From Saprospiraceae bacterium (lineage in GTDB: Bacteria > Bacteroidota > Bacteroidia > Chitinophagales > Saprospiraceae), in contig JANQPA010000100.1 in the NCBI GenBank assembly GCA_028285545.1, positions 186,001 through 250,000 of the forward strand: a stretch of DNA of 64,000 bases. The letters run 5' to 3'. Shown one piece after another: positions 28,404 to 37,942 of the stretch. The notes beneath the pieces are model-generated. The model had not been told where the DNA came from. It ran no database searches and saw only the letters and a list, made by a program, of their open reading frames with translations. The position numbers and the translations under genes were made by a program. Each line of letters starts with the position of its first letter. The stretch's first letter is position 1.

Positions 28404-30062
28404 ATGATTAAGAGTCTGCGCATCAAAAATTTCGTTTTGATACAATCCCTGGAAATCAAATTTTCCAAGGGTTTAACCATAATAACCGGAGAAACGGGTG
28501 CCGGAAAATCTATTTTGCTCGGAGCATTAGGCTTGATCATGGGTAAAAGGGCTGATACTAAATCTTTGTATGAAGAAAATACAAAATGTATTGTCGAGGG
28601 CATTTTTGAGATAGGCAAATACGAGTTGAAAGATTTTTTTGATCAGAATGATATCGATTACGATGAAGAATTGATCATCAGAAGAGAAATAACCCCTTCG
28701 GGAAAATCCAGGGCTTTTATTAATGATACTCCTGCCAATCTGAAAGTTTTACAGCAATTGAGCAATGCCCTCATTGATCTCCATCAGCAATTTGACACCT
28801 TAGATATTCACAATAATAGCTTTCAGCTCCAAATGGTGGACGCTCTTGCTGATAATAAATCTCTGCTCCTGAACTACAAAACCCTATACAAAAGCTATCA
28901 GGCCGATAAAAAGATCCTTGCTGATCTTATCCATCGCAATGAAAACTCCGTCAAAGAACTCGAATTCATTCGCTTTCAACTGAAAGAACTTGAAGATGCT
29001 CAGCTAAAATCAGGAGAACAAGAACAACTGGAAGAAGAAATAAGCAGGCTTAATAATGCCGAGGATATTACTCGAAGCCTAAGTGGCGCTTACCAGCAAT
29101 TAAATGAAGGAGAACTGCCCATAATAGATAGGCTCGAAGACATAAATATTGCTCTAAATCAAATCAGTAAATTCGACTCTGAATTAAATGAGGTTACTAA
29201 TCGTTTTGCAGGAGTATTATTAGAGTTAAGAGACTTGTCTTCGGAATTTGAACAGCTGGCTGAGAATACCGAGTTTGATCCCCAACGCATCCAGGAGATC
29301 CAGAATCGCTTAGACCTCATTTATCGATTACAAAATAAACATGGGGTTCAAAGTGTTGAAGAATTATTAAACATTCAAGAGCACTTAAGTAAGCAGCAGA
29401 GTACTTTTTCCAATCTTTCTATAGAGATTGAAGCTCTGGATAAGGATATTCAAAAAATGGAAGCAGAGCTTTGGAAGCAGAGTGAAGTTTTGAGGAAGCG
29501 CAGAAAAAAGACGGTATCTCCTTTTGAAAAAAAGGTAAGAGACATGTTGTCCGAATTGTCTATGCCTCATGCGTTGATGGAAGTGTCCATGGATAGAACA
29601 GAATCTTTAGGACAAAATGGTGCAGATGATGTTCAATTTTTGTTTGCCGCCAACAAGGGCGGTCGCCTGCAAAAGATAAAGGAAGTAGCCTCAGGGGGTG
29701 AATTATCAAGGCTGGCACTGGTCACAAAATCATTAGTTGCAAGTGCAATACCTCTACCCACTCTTATCTTTGATGAAATAGATTCAGGAATATCGGGAGG
29801 TGTAGCTTTAAAAATGGGGAATATTTTACGCAAACTATCCGATGAGCACCAGGTTATTTCCATTACACATTCTCCGCAGGTAGCTTCAAAGGCGGATCGG
29901 CATTATTTTGCATATAAGGCCTTAAAAGATGACAAGACGGTAACAAAAGTAAAGGTTTTAAAGGAAGAAGAACGGGTAAAATCAATTGCAATGATGTTGA
30001 GTCAGGATCCACCTAGTGCTTCTGCCATTGAAAATGCCCGTGAATTGCTGAAAAAAAGATAG
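28404..30062 (+). CDS. recN: DNA repair protein RecN
   Basis: A 552-residue SMC-like ATPase. The N-terminal Walker A is GETGAGKS (29-36). A long coiled-coil runs from about 155 to 375, and the C-terminal part holds the ABC signature ASGGELSRLAL and Walker B TLIFDEIDSGISGG. Length and order match RecN, which helps bring broken DNA ends together in recombinational repair. fabI starts 43 bases downstream but seems to have its own promoter. Confidence 0.95.
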   Translation: MIKSLRIKNFVLIQSLEIKFSKGLTIITGETGAGKSILLGALGLIMGKRADTKSLYEENTKCIVEGIFEIGKYELKDFFDQNDIDYDEELIIRREITPSGKSRAFINDTPANLKVLQQLSNALIDLHQQFDTLDIHNNSFQLQMVDALADNKSLLLNYKTLYKSYQADKKILADLIHRNENSVKELEFIRFQLKELEDAQLKSGEQEQLEEEISRLNNAEDITRSLSGAYQQLNEGELPIIDRLEDINIALNQISKFDSELNEVTNRFAGVLLELRDLSSEFEQLAENTEFDPQRIQEIQNRLDLIYRLQNKHGVQSVEELLNIQEHLSKQQSTFSNLSIEIEALDKDIQKMEAELWKQSEVLRKRRKKTVSPFEKKVRDMLSELSMPHALMEVSMDRTESLGQNGADDVQFLFAANKGGRLQKIKEVASGGELSRLALVTKSLVASAIPLPTLIFDEIDSGISGGVALKMGNILRKLSDEHQVISITHSPQVASKADRHYFAYKALKDDKTVTKVKVLKEEERVKSIAMMLSQDPPSASAIENARELLKKR

Positions 30063-30069
30063 AGTTTTA

Positions 30070-30077
30070 TAGCTTTG
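30070..30077 (+). promoter_or_regulatory. candidate -7 box for fabI
   Basis: TAGCTTTG, a full match to TAnnTTTG, lies 28 bases before the fabI ATG and just after the recN stop. A TTG at 30045-30047 is 22 bases upstream, slightly far for a -33 element. Confidence 0.5.
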
Positions 30078-30105
30078 ACCATATTTTAAACAAACAACAA
30101 ATAAT

Positions 30106-30906
30106 ATGTCTAATAACTTACTGAAAGGGAAAAGAGGGGTAATTTTCGGAGCTTTAGATGACCAATCCATTGCCTGGAAAGTAGCAGAACGTTGTGTGGA
30201 AGAAGGCGCGGATATCGTCCTTACGAACGCACCGGTGGCCATGAGGTTTGGAAAAATCCAGGAACTTGGAAAAAAACTAAATGCAGAAATCATTCCAGCA
30301 GATGCCACTAGCATGGAAGATCTGGAGAATCTTTTTTCAAAATCAATGGAGGTATTAGGCGGTCCTCTCGATTTTGTTCTTCACTCTATTGGCATGTCTT
30401 TAAATGTTAGAAAAAAGAGAGAATATACAGATGTCAACTACGACTGGATGCACAAAACCTTTGATATTTCTGCCATCTCTTTTCATAGGGTCATGCAAAC
30501 ACTTATGAAACTGGACGCTATGAATGAATGGGGTTCTATTACCGCATTAACCTATATTGCCGCCCAACGTACTTTCCCGGATTATAATGAGATGGCAGAG
30601 TCCAAAGCCTTATTAGAATCTTTCGCCAGGAGTTTTGGCTACCATTACGGGGAAAAGAAAAAAGTAAGAGTAAATACCATTTCTCAATCTCCCACCATGA
30701 CTACTGCTGGTAGTGGCATTAAAGGGTTTCAGGAATTTTTTGATTATGCTCATAATATGTCACCTCTGGGAAATGCTACCGCCGATGATTGTGCCAACTA
30801 CTGTGTCCTAACCTTCTCTGATCTTTCAAGAATGGTCACTATGCAAAATCTTTATCATGATGGTGGTTTTTCAAATATGGGAATGAATCCAAAGGTCTTA
30901 GAGTAA
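30106..30906 (+). CDS. fabI: enoyl-[acyl-carrier-protein] reductase (NADH)
   Basis: A 266-residue short-chain dehydrogenase-type enzyme. It has the FabI-type nucleotide loop FGALDDQSIAW (about 14-24) and the active-site arrangement Tyr 150, Tyr 160 and Lys 167 in YIAAQRTFPDY-NEMAESK, as in Escherichia coli FabI (Tyr 146, Tyr 156, Lys 163). It reduces trans-2-enoyl-ACP in the last step of each fatty-acid elongation round. It is probably transcribed alone, and a palindromic repeat element follows. Confidence 0.95.
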   Translation: MSNNLLKGKRGVIFGALDDQSIAWKVAERCVEEGADIVLTNAPVAMRFGKIQELGKKLNAEIIPADATSMEDLENLFSKSMEVLGGPLDFVLHSIGMSLNVRKKREYTDVNYDWMHKTFDISAISFHRVMQTLMKLDAMNEWGSITALTYIAAQRTFPDYNEMAESKALLESFARSFGYHYGEKKKVRVNTISQSPTMTTAGSGIKGFQEFFDYAHNMSPLGNATADDCANYCVLTFSDLSRMVTMQNLYHDGGFSNMGMNPKVLE

Positions 30907-30913
30907 TCCACTA

Positions 30914-31065
30914 GAGGCTGTCTCATCCGTACGGATTCACCAGCCAATATTATTTCTTTAAGGGGTGATTTTTACCCGTACGGGTAAAAATCACCCCTCA
31001 AAAAGAAAATTATTTGGCGGCTCAGAACGAGGATCCCGATAGCTATCGGGATATGAGACGCCCTC
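30914..31065 (-). repeat. palindromic repeat element, copy B (152 bp, inverted)
   Basis: It runs from GAGGCTGTCTCAT to ATGAGACGCCCTC and is inverted relative to copies A and C. Its core (30961-30998) is a perfect 38-base palindrome, AGGGGTGATTTTTACCCGT and its complement without a loop. The outer parts CCAGCCAATATTATTTC and ATTATTTGGCGG match copy C, and CCCGATAGCTATCGGG forms a nested palindrome. Confidence 0.85.
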
Positions 31066-31084
31066 ATTATCCGCTGTCCTCTTT

Positions 31085-33019
31085 ATGAAATATACTTGGC
31101 TCCTTATAATTGTATACTTTAATTTTCTTTCCTTTTCCTTTGGGCAAAGGCCTGGTTTACCTGGCGGGGTTAGCGGGCCTGGAGCTTCGAATCCACAGTC
31201 TGACGATTATTTTACCAGAGATACCAGTGATGTAATCTATTTTTTTGCCGATAAACCCTCTCTCGAATACGTTTTTTCGGATACCCTCCTGGGGCGCTAC
31301 ACCGTTCAGTACGATCCTATCCGGAAAAGAAGATTGGATTATTCCCATCTTGGCCACTTGGGATCAGCTCATCAAGCTATAGTATTTAGTCCCCAAATCC
31401 GCAAGGGATTTGATTTGGGTTTTCATCAATTTGATCTTTATCAAACTAAGGTAGAAGACCTGCCCTTTTATCGAATTACCCGTCCCTTTACAAATTTAGC
31501 CTACAGCCAGGTTTCCGAACAATCCAATGGCTACATCGAAGCCCAGTTTAGTCGAAATTTTGCAGACGGGATCAATTTGAGTATTGACTATAAACGCATC
31601 AACCAACTAGGTACTCAAACCAAATACCTACGCCAGGATATTCAAAATACAGCCCTTGCATTTGGATTACGTCTTGAAGGCCCCAGTAAAAAGTACATGG
31701 GTATGATAGCTTTCGCCGCTAATACCATCCGGCAGGAAGACAATGGAGGAATCGGAAGTATCCCACAGGATGTTACTGGTTTTAGGAGTCCTACTTCAGC
31801 AGAAATATTTTTGCAGGAAGCAGAAACAAGGCACGCCTTACGAGAAATCATGTATACCCACTATTTTACATTAGGTGGCGGACAGGATTCTACAAGGCAA
31901 GTACGCAGAAGTTATTCTGTAGGTCATCAAGTTAAGTATGCTTCCAATAAGTATAAATTTTTTGACACCTCTAATGATCTGGATTCTTTTGTTTACAAAT
32001 CCTTTTTGGGAGATCCCAGAGGCTTTCGGCATGCCCTTAATTACCAAGAGCTTTCTAACAGTTTTAGATTAAAATCTTTCAAGCTGGCTGCGGGAGCCAG
32101 TGAAAAAGAAGTTCGTTCACAACGGGATCTTTTGGAACTGGGTATTACTCATAGTTTTTATTCTATCGATCAGGAAGCTGCAGATAGTAGCATTAACACC
32201 CTGTTTTTAAATGGATTGTTAAATATTGCACTTAAGGACCGGCTGCAATTAAATGCCTCTGCCCACCTGGGCCTACTTGATCATGTAGGGGATTATCGAT
32301 TATCCGGAGAGTTGCTTTTGGATTTTAAAGGTATTGGCAACCTGGAATTAAGAGCCAGTAATCAATTATCTACCCCCACCTTATTGCAAAACAGGTTTTA
32401 CATCAATCAGCAACAAAGTTGGAATAATGATTTTAAAAAAACACTAAGCACCAGTTTGGAAGCTACCTATTCACAATCTAAATTAGGCCTCAGGCTTAGT
32501 GGAAGATATCACCTTGTCAATAATTTTGTTTATAATGATACTCTTGGTATCCCTCAACAAACATCTACACCAATAAGTATTTTACAATTAATTGTTGAAG
32601 AAGATCTAAGACTTGGGGCTTTTCATTTGGAAAACACCATTGCCCTGCAATCCAGCTCTGAAGATGAAATTAGGCTCCCTACCATCTACTCCAAACACAG
32701 TTTATATTATCAATCAGTCTGGTTTAGGTTTTTAAACATCAGACTTGGTGCTGATGCACGTTTACAAACAAGTTATCAAGGAAATTATTACCATCCCCTT
32801 TTTGGTCAATTTATTCTTCAAAATGATCGCGAGGTAGAACTCTATCCGTCTATCGATGTATATGCAGCCTTTCAAATTACTAAGCTCAGGGCATTTTTTA
32901 AGATAGAAAATGTAAGTCAATCCTTTCTTCCCAATGAATTGTTTTACCTAAATGTTTATTATCCACACTCTATTGCTTCAGGTTTCAGGCTAGGCTTTCA
33001 ATGGAGGTTTTGGGATTAA
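31085..33019 (+). CDS. putative outer-membrane porin (Porin_10 type)
   Basis: A 644-residue protein with a signal peptide ending in FSFGQ, a short Gly/Pro/Ser linker (RPGLPGGVSGPGASNPQ, about 22-38), then a long beta-rich body with alternating hydrophobic residues and a C-terminal aromatic end (GFQWRFWD), the outer-membrane insertion signature. The early pattern YDPIRKRRLDYSHLGHLGSAHQ resembles the Bacteroidota family named putative porin (Porin_10). It is probably a beta-barrel for diffusion of solutes; specificity unknown. The start codon lies 20 bases after repeat copy B. Confidence 0.78.
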   Translation: MKYTWLLIIVYFNFLSFSFGQRPGLPGGVSGPGASNPQSDDYFTRDTSDVIYFFADKPSLEYVFSDTLLGRYTVQYDPIRKRRLDYSHLGHLGSAHQAIVFSPQIRKGFDLGFHQFDLYQTKVEDLPFYRITRPFTNLAYSQVSEQSNGYIEAQFSRNFADGINLSIDYKRINQLGTQTKYLRQDIQNTALAFGLRLEGPSKKYMGMIAFAANTIRQEDNGGIGSIPQDVTGFRSPTSAEIFLQEAETRHALREIMYTHYFTLGGGQDSTRQVRRSYSVGHQVKYASNKYKFFDTSNDLDSFVYKSFLGDPRGFRHALNYQELSNSFRLKSFKLAAGASEKEVRSQRDLLELGITHSFYSIDQEAADSSINTLFLNGLLNIALKDRLQLNASAHLGLLDHVGDYRLSGELLLDFKGIGNLELRASNQLSTPTLLQNRFYINQQQSWNNDFKKTLSTSLEATYSQSKLGLRLSGRYHLVNNFVYNDTLGIPQQTSTPISILQLIVEEDLRLGAFHLENTIALQSSSEDEIRLPTIYSKHSLYYQSVWFRFLNIRLGADARLQTSYQGNYYHPLFGQFILQNDREVELYPSIDVYAAFQITKLRAFFKIENVSQSFLPNELFYLNVYYPHSIASGFRLGFQWRFWD

Positions 33020-33107
33020 ATTTAACTTTAGGTTTACACGTAGTTTAGTTCTTCAAACTAATTTTGCCTCAGCAATACACCGTTAAATTATCTGAAAACA
33101 AGGATGT

Positions 33108-33671
33108 ATGAGAAGCGCCGAGCTCGGTAAGGTTGGGAAAAAAATACGTGAAATTCGTAAGAGGCGAAAAATGAATCTGCAGGATGTTGCACAAAAAAGT
33201 GATATTACTGCCGGTCTCCTTTCACGAATAGAAAATTTTAAAACTCTTCCATCTCTTCCTGTCCTGCACAAAATTTCAGTGGCCTTGGAAGTACCTCTCT
33301 CAGAGTTGGTCCAGACAGTGGAGCATCCTAATCCATTGCCCTATTTTTACATTAAAAATGGGAGTATCCCTTCAGAAGAAGATCAAAATGGAGGCCTCCA
33401 TCAATATTTGCTCAATACTGGATATTTAGACACTAATATCAAAGTAAAAAACCTGGTTATAGCACCTCTCACCAAACGTATTCCAAAGTCTTCCGACCAA
33501 ATGGAACTTTATTATATAATTCAAGGTATTTTAAAACTAGAATTAAAAGATGAAACCATTATTTTAAACAAAGGGGATCTCTTTTATACTGATAGTAAAA
33601 TCATCAGGTCTGTAGAAAATTCTACAAATAATAAAACTTATATCTTGAAAGTACTGTTTTCTAAAGTTTGA
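33108..33671 (+). CDS. XRE-family regulator with C-terminal cupin
   Basis: A 187-residue protein with an N-terminal helix-turn-helix of the Cro/XRE type (about 8-62, IREIRKRRKMNLQDVAQKSD ... LLSRIEN) and a small cupin barrel from about 105 to 185 (MELYYIIQGILKLEL ... LNKGDLFY). Proteins with this layout bind small ligands with the cupin and control nearby metabolic genes. No target is obvious; the divergent neighbour is absent and the next gene is another regulator on the same strand, 232 bases away. Confidence 0.85.
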   Translation: MRSAELGKVGKKIREIRKRRKMNLQDVAQKSDITAGLLSRIENFKTLPSLPVLHKISVALEVPLSELVQTVEHPNPLPYFYIKNGSIPSEEDQNGGLHQYLLNTGYLDTNIKVKNLVIAPLTKRIPKSSDQMELYYIIQGILKLELKDETIILNKGDLFYTDSKIIRSVENSTNNKTYILKVLFSKV

Positions 33672-33903
33672 AGGCCTAAATAAAAAGTTGAGTCCTTAGG
33701 ATTTAGTTTATTCCTGACTAATATTTTGCTACAAACCAATTATTGAAATTTAAAGTTTCCTTACCACAAGCAGCATATCTTTAATTATGCTAGTCTTAGA
33801 AAGCTTTAGACCAATTAACATTAAACTTTGCCTGCATTTAATCAGTTAAATGTAATTCAACTGTGTTTGCAGGTGATTAATTTGTAATAAGAATTTATCT
33901 GGA

Positions 33904-34770
33904 ATGAAAGCTAAGTTTGAAAAGATAGAACCTGGTTTTGGTAGTTCTTTTGCTCTGAAAGAGTTTAGAAATAATGACTTTTGTAATAGGTCATCTTGGC
34001 ATTTCCATCCTGAATATGAAATTGTTTACATTTCAAATGGAAAAGGAAAACGCCATATTGGCAATCATATATCCCAATTTGAAAATGGAGATTTAATTTT
34101 TTTAGGACCTGACCTCCCTCATTTTGGGTTTACTGAGCAGATGACCGAACAGCATACCGAGATCGTTATTCAAATGAAAAAGAGTTTCTTAGGAGATGAT
34201 TTTCTAAGCAAACCCGAGTTTTTTCAAATAGCCCAATTGTTTCAGCGCTCTCATCTGGGGCTCAGTTTTTTTGGAAAAACAAAAGAAAAAGCAGGAGATA
34301 TTCTCCTTCAGATGGCAAAACAACAGGGGTTTGAACGTTTGATCTCCTTACTGGAATTGCTTCATTTTCTTGCTACCTCTGAGGACTATCAAACCCTCAA
34401 TGCTACCAATTATGCCTTTGAAGTAAATGCTCAGGATTACCCCAGAATAAATGCCATATACCAATATGTAGACCAGCATTTTAAAGAGCATATAAGCCTG
34501 GATGAAGTGGCCAAACTGATCAATATGACTCCACCTGCTTTCAGTAGATATTTTAAAAAGTTGACAGGCAAAACTTTTGTCCAATTTGTGAATGAATATC
34601 GCATCGCCTACGCTTCTAAACAATTAGGTGAGGAAGATCAAATGATTACTGACATTAGTTTTGAGAGTGGTTTTAATAACATCTCCCATTTTAATAAGCA
34701 ATTCAAATTAATTACAGGGCTTACTCCTAGTGAGTATCGTAGTAATCTCAAAAAAGTAGTGCAGAAATAG
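33904..34770 (+). CDS. AraC-family regulator with N-terminal cupin
   Basis: A 288-residue protein. The first 110 residues form a cupin-type ligand pocket (SSWHFHPEYEIVYISNGKG with two His, and FENGDLIFLGPDLPHFGF). The last 100 carry the double helix-turn-helix of the AraC family (ISLDEVAKLINMTPPAFSRY and ITDISFESGFNNISHFNKQF). It would activate genes on binding a small molecule, perhaps a sugar. The target is not evident, and an 8-bp tandem repeat begins right after the stop codon. Confidence 0.9.
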   Translation: MKAKFEKIEPGFGSSFALKEFRNNDFCNRSSWHFHPEYEIVYISNGKGKRHIGNHISQFENGDLIFLGPDLPHFGFTEQMTEQHTEIVIQMKKSFLGDDFLSKPEFFQIAQLFQRSHLGLSFFGKTKEKAGDILLQMAKQQGFERLISLLELLHFLATSEDYQTLNATNYAFEVNAQDYPRINAIYQYVDQHFKEHISLDEVAKLINMTPPAFSRYFKKLTGKTFVQFVNEYRIAYASKQLGEEDQMITDISFESGFNNISHFNKQFKLITGLTPSEYRSNLKKVVQK

Positions 34771-34807
34771 TATTAGGGTATTAGGGTATTGGGGTATTGG
34801 GGTATTG
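34771..34807 (+). repeat. 8-bp tandem repeat TATTAGGG/TATTGGGG
   Basis: Two TATTAGGG units, two TATTGGGG units and a partial fifth, starting at the first base after the AraC-family stop codon. G-runs in register could allow a four-stranded DNA structure. Confidence 0.85.
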
Positions 34808-34898
34808 AAATTAACTCAGTTTTGAGAGAGGTAAAACATTAATTTTAGGTAATAATTCGTTTATTCTATTACTTTCATATTAATTTCTTCTAAACCTG

Positions 34899-37301
34899 AT
34901 GTGGAAACGAGTTAAAAAGTTCATCCAAACCTACAAACGCTCATTGGGAATATTGTTTCTGGTGGCTTTATTATGGTATATCTTTTGCCTGCCCAGGCCA
35001 CTCTTCCGCGATCCAGTAGCCGTTGTTCTTGAAGACCGGAATGATCATTTATTAGGCGCCAGGATTGCCAATGATGGGCAATGGCGCTTTCCGGAGATAG
35101 ATAGTGTTCCCTTAAAATTCAGTCAAGCCCTTTTACGTTTTGAGGACAAGCGTTTTTACAAGCATCCAGGTGTTGATATAATCAGTTTAGGTAGAGCTCT
35201 TTGGCAAAACATAAAAAGCGGGTCAATACAGAGTGGTGGTAGTACCATAAGTATGCAGGTTATTCGCCTGATGAGAAAAAAAAAGAAACGTACTCTTCTC
35301 AATAAGATTATTGAGATCATCATGGCTACACGTCTTGAATTAGGTTATTCTAAAGAAAGAATTCTGAAGTTATATTCATCTCATGCGCCTTTTGGGGGCA
35401 ATGTGGTGGGACTAGAATCCGCCTCGTGGAGGTATTTTGGCAAAGCTCCCTATACTCTAAGTTGGGCAGAATCAGCCATGCTTGCCGTTTTGCCTAATGC
35501 TCCCTCACTAATTCATCCCGGTCGAAACAGAGATGCATTAAGGAATAAACGCAACCGTCTTCTCCAACGATTATTTGAACATGGAAATATGGATGAAATC
35601 GAATTAGAACTTGCCCTGGAGGAGCCACTGCCTTTAGCACCTGCCCCCCTACCGCAGTTGGCGCCTCACCTACTTGATCGGATACAAGGCAGAATAAAGA
35701 ACACTAAAAACGGCGGCCACGCAAAAATTCAAAGCAGCCTGGATTTTCATCTGCAAGAGCTCTCTGAACAAATTCTAAAGCGGCACCACCAAGTATTGAA
35801 ACACAATGGAATCCACAACGCCGCCGCTCTTATTTTGGATGTACAAACTGGAGAGGCCTTGGCCTATGTAGGAAATATTCGAGAATCCGGTTCGGATCAT
35901 GGAGCTGCTGTAGACATTATTCCCGCCCGGAGAAGTACTGGAAGCATATTAAAGCCCATTTTATACAGTTTGATGTTAAATGAGGGCCAGATCCTCCCCA
36001 AAACCCTGGTAAAGGATATCCCAACATTGATTAATGGTTATCAACCTGAAAATTTCTATGAAGAATATGATGGTATGGTACCTGCCAATAGAGCATTGAT
36101 TCGATCACTAAACATTCCATTTGTACATTTACTACAATCTTATGGTCTTGAAAAATTTCATTTTGAACTTCAAAAACTAGGGTTTCACTCCATTGATCAA
36201 CCGGCTGACCATTATGGCCTCACCCTAATCCTTGGAGGAGCAGAAGCTTCCCTTGAGGAAATAACAAATGTTTATGCCGGAATGGCACGGGTATTAAATC
36301 ATTACCAGGAGTCGGATGGAGAATATCTTTCAAATGACTTTAGAAAAATTTATCTCGATAAGACTCCCCTTTCTACTCCCAATAAAAAAGACTGGCAGAA
36401 CACTCCATCCAGAATCGGAGCTGCTGCTATATGGCAAGCCTTCCAGGCCATGCAAAATCTGGAACGACCAACTCAAGAGGGAAGATGGGAGCAATTCAGT
36501 TCCAGTCAAAAAATTGCATGGAAAACGGGAACTAGTTTTGGATTTAGAGATGCCTGGGCTGTAGGAGTCAGTCCTAAATATGCCATCGGAGTATGGGTAG
36601 GAAATGCAGACGGAGAAGGCCGTCCAGGGCTAGTTGGTGTGCGGACTGCCGCTCCCATTCTTTTTGAGTTATTTGATCAGGTTCCATCAAGCCCCTGGTT
36701 TGGGGAGCCTTTGGATGATATGGAATGGAATGCCGTGTGTCCAAAATCCGGTTATCTTGCTTCTCCTAATTGCCCCCGGGATAGCATGTGGATTGCCAGA
36801 TCTGGGTTAAAAAGTGCAAGCTGTCCTTTTCATGAAAGTATTCATTTGAATCAAAGCCGACAATTTCGGGTCAATTCAAGCTGTGTTCACCCAACAACGA
36901 TTATTCATCAGCCCTGGTTTATCCTCCCTCCAATTGAAGCGAGCTATTATCAATTTAAAGATCCTGATTATAAACCCCTTCCCCCCTGGATGGAGGGCTG
37001 TGAAGTAGCGGTCAGAGAAGAAAAAAATTTACAACTTATTTATCCAAAGCCAGGATCGAAAGTTTATGTACCCGTTGATTTGAACGGGAAAGCCTCTCGT
37101 GTAGTGCTAAAAGCGGCACACCGCAATCAGGCAAGTCTTATTTATTGGCATCTTGACGATCAATATATTGGAAGCAGCCAACATTTTCATGAAAAGGAAT
37201 TAAATCCAAGTCCGGGGATACATCGCCTTACCTTAGTTGATGAGAAAGGAGAAAGAATTGTCTGTCATTTTGAGGTGGCGAAAAGACAAAAATCAAATTA
37301 G
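34899..37301 (+). CDS. pbpC: penicillin-binding protein 1C
   Basis: An 800-residue bifunctional peptidoglycan synthase with one N-terminal span (about 15-31). The glycosyltransferase domain has Glu 82 in RFEDKRFYKHPG and QSGGSTISMQ. The transpeptidase domain has the SxxK motif SILK (Ser 349, Lys 352), SLN in RSLNIPF and KTG at 542-544. A C-terminal beta-rich domain (about 700-800) matches the BiPBP_C module of PBP1C. It polymerises and links cell-wall strands at the inner membrane's outer face. In many bacteria pbpC neighbours an alpha-2-macroglobulin gene, which is absent here. Confidence 0.93.
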   Translation: MWKRVKKFIQTYKRSLGILFLVALLWYIFCLPRPLFRDPVAVVLEDRNDHLLGARIANDGQWRFPEIDSVPLKFSQALLRFEDKRFYKHPGVDIISLGRALWQNIKSGSIQSGGSTISMQVIRLMRKKKKRTLLNKIIEIIMATRLELGYSKERILKLYSSHAPFGGNVVGLESASWRYFGKAPYTLSWAESAMLAVLPNAPSLIHPGRNRDALRNKRNRLLQRLFEHGNMDEIELELALEEPLPLAPAPLPQLAPHLLDRIQGRIKNTKNGGHAKIQSSLDFHLQELSEQILKRHHQVLKHNGIHNAAALILDVQTGEALAYVGNIRESGSDHGAAVDIIPARRSTGSILKPILYSLMLNEGQILPKTLVKDIPTLINGYQPENFYEEYDGMVPANRALIRSLNIPFVHLLQSYGLEKFHFELQKLGFHSIDQPADHYGLTLILGGAEASLEEITNVYAGMARVLNHYQESDGEYLSNDFRKIYLDKTPLSTPNKKDWQNTPSRIGAAAIWQAFQAMQNLERPTQEGRWEQFSSSQKIAWKTGTSFGFRDAWAVGVSPKYAIGVWVGNADGEGRPGLVGVRTAAPILFELFDQVPSSPWFGEPLDDMEWNAVCPKSGYLASPNCPRDSMWIARSGLKSASCPFHESIHLNQSRQFRVNSSCVHPTTIIHQPWFILPPIEASYYQFKDPDYKPLPPWMEGCEVAVREEKNLQLIYPKPGSKVYVPVDLNGKASRVVLKAAHRNQASLIYWHLDDQYIGSSQHFHEKELNPSPGIHRLTLVDEKGERIVCHFEVAKRQKSN

Positions 37302-37370
37302 TAGGTGAAAAATTAGTGAAGGATTTTTGAGAGGCCCTATTAATTATCTATCTTTACTCAATTTCTATAC

Positions 37371-37439
37371 AAAAAAAGCTCCTACACCAGGGGGGGAGGC
37401 TTTCGGATGTAGGAGCGTTACACATACTATGAGAAAACT
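37371..37439 (-). ncRNA. candidate small RNA, module 1 of three
   Basis: Read on the minus strand, a conserved 5' part AGTTTTCTCATAGTATGT is followed by a GC-rich hairpin (9-bp stem, GCTCCTACA/TGTAGGAGC) and seven Ts, i.e. a complete Rho-independent terminator. A weak -7-like TACATTAG lies just upstream. Two similar modules lie at 37634-37698 and 37794-37855. On the plus strand the same bases begin a micro-frame MRKLQC, so a leader-peptide reading is the alternative. Confidence 0.45.
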
Positions 37440-37633
37440 ACAATGCTAATGTATCCTTCTTTTTTGGTATAAAAAAACACCATTTAGGAAGAGGGAAACT
37501 CAACCTCTTAACAGGTAGCATTCAATTAGATTATGGTCTTTTGTGTAAAATTATTCGCTTAAGTATAGAAAGGTACAATTAAAAGTAAGAGGATGTGTAG
37601 GTGGCCAGTAATAGCAATGATGGCTCTATAAAT

Positions 37634-37698
37634 AAAAAAGCCTACACCACAGAAGGGAATCTTGGTGTAGGGAAAATTAAACATACTATGAGAAAACT
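37634..37698 (-). ncRNA. candidate small RNA, module 2 of three
   Basis: Same layout as module 1: AGTTTTCTCATAGTATGT, then a 9-bp stem CCTACACCA/TGGTGTAGG and six Ts. On the minus strand a full TAnnTTTG box (TATATTTG) ends a few bases before the conserved part, which fits transcription starting there. Predicted length about 65 bases. The plus-strand alternative is a micro-frame MRKLVQI. Confidence 0.5.
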
Positions 37699-37793
37699 GG
37701 TTCAAATATAACCAGATAATCTGGCCCTACGCATCCTCATTTAGATTCCGGTAGCCTATTCTTACAAAACGGTGCATATTCTTTAGAAAGTGG

Positions 37794-37855
37794 AAAAAAA
37801 GCCTGCACCGAGAGGGCTTGGTGCAGGGAAAAAACAAACATACTATGAGAAAACT
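37794..37855 (-). ncRNA. candidate small RNA, module 3 of three
   Basis: Same layout: AGTTTTCTCATAGTATGT, an 8-bp stem CCTGCACC/GGTGCAGG and seven Ts. The stem differs from module 2 by paired changes (TACACC to TGCACC with GGTGTA to GGTGCA), which preserve pairing. The upstream box TATCTTGG is a poor match. The plus-strand alternative is a micro-frame MRKLLPR. The remaining sequence of this 720-base gap shows no gene. Confidence 0.45.
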
Positions 37856-37942
37856 CCTGCCAAGATAAAAAATATAATTAAAACATATATAATTTTATTA
37901 TACATTTTTTGTTGTTTTAAAAACAATTACAAGAAAGAAAAC

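Noticed and set aside
34771-34807. Possible CRISPR or telomere-like array
   Set aside because: Units of 8 bp without spacers and only 4.6 copies; it is a simple tandem repeat, not a CRISPR array.
37429-37868. Three micro-frames on the plus strand starting MRKL (at 37429, 37688, 37845)
   Set aside because: Each ends after 6-7 codons, and the T-run after each hairpin is on the opposite strand, so the small-RNA reading is preferred; kept only as the alternative explanation.
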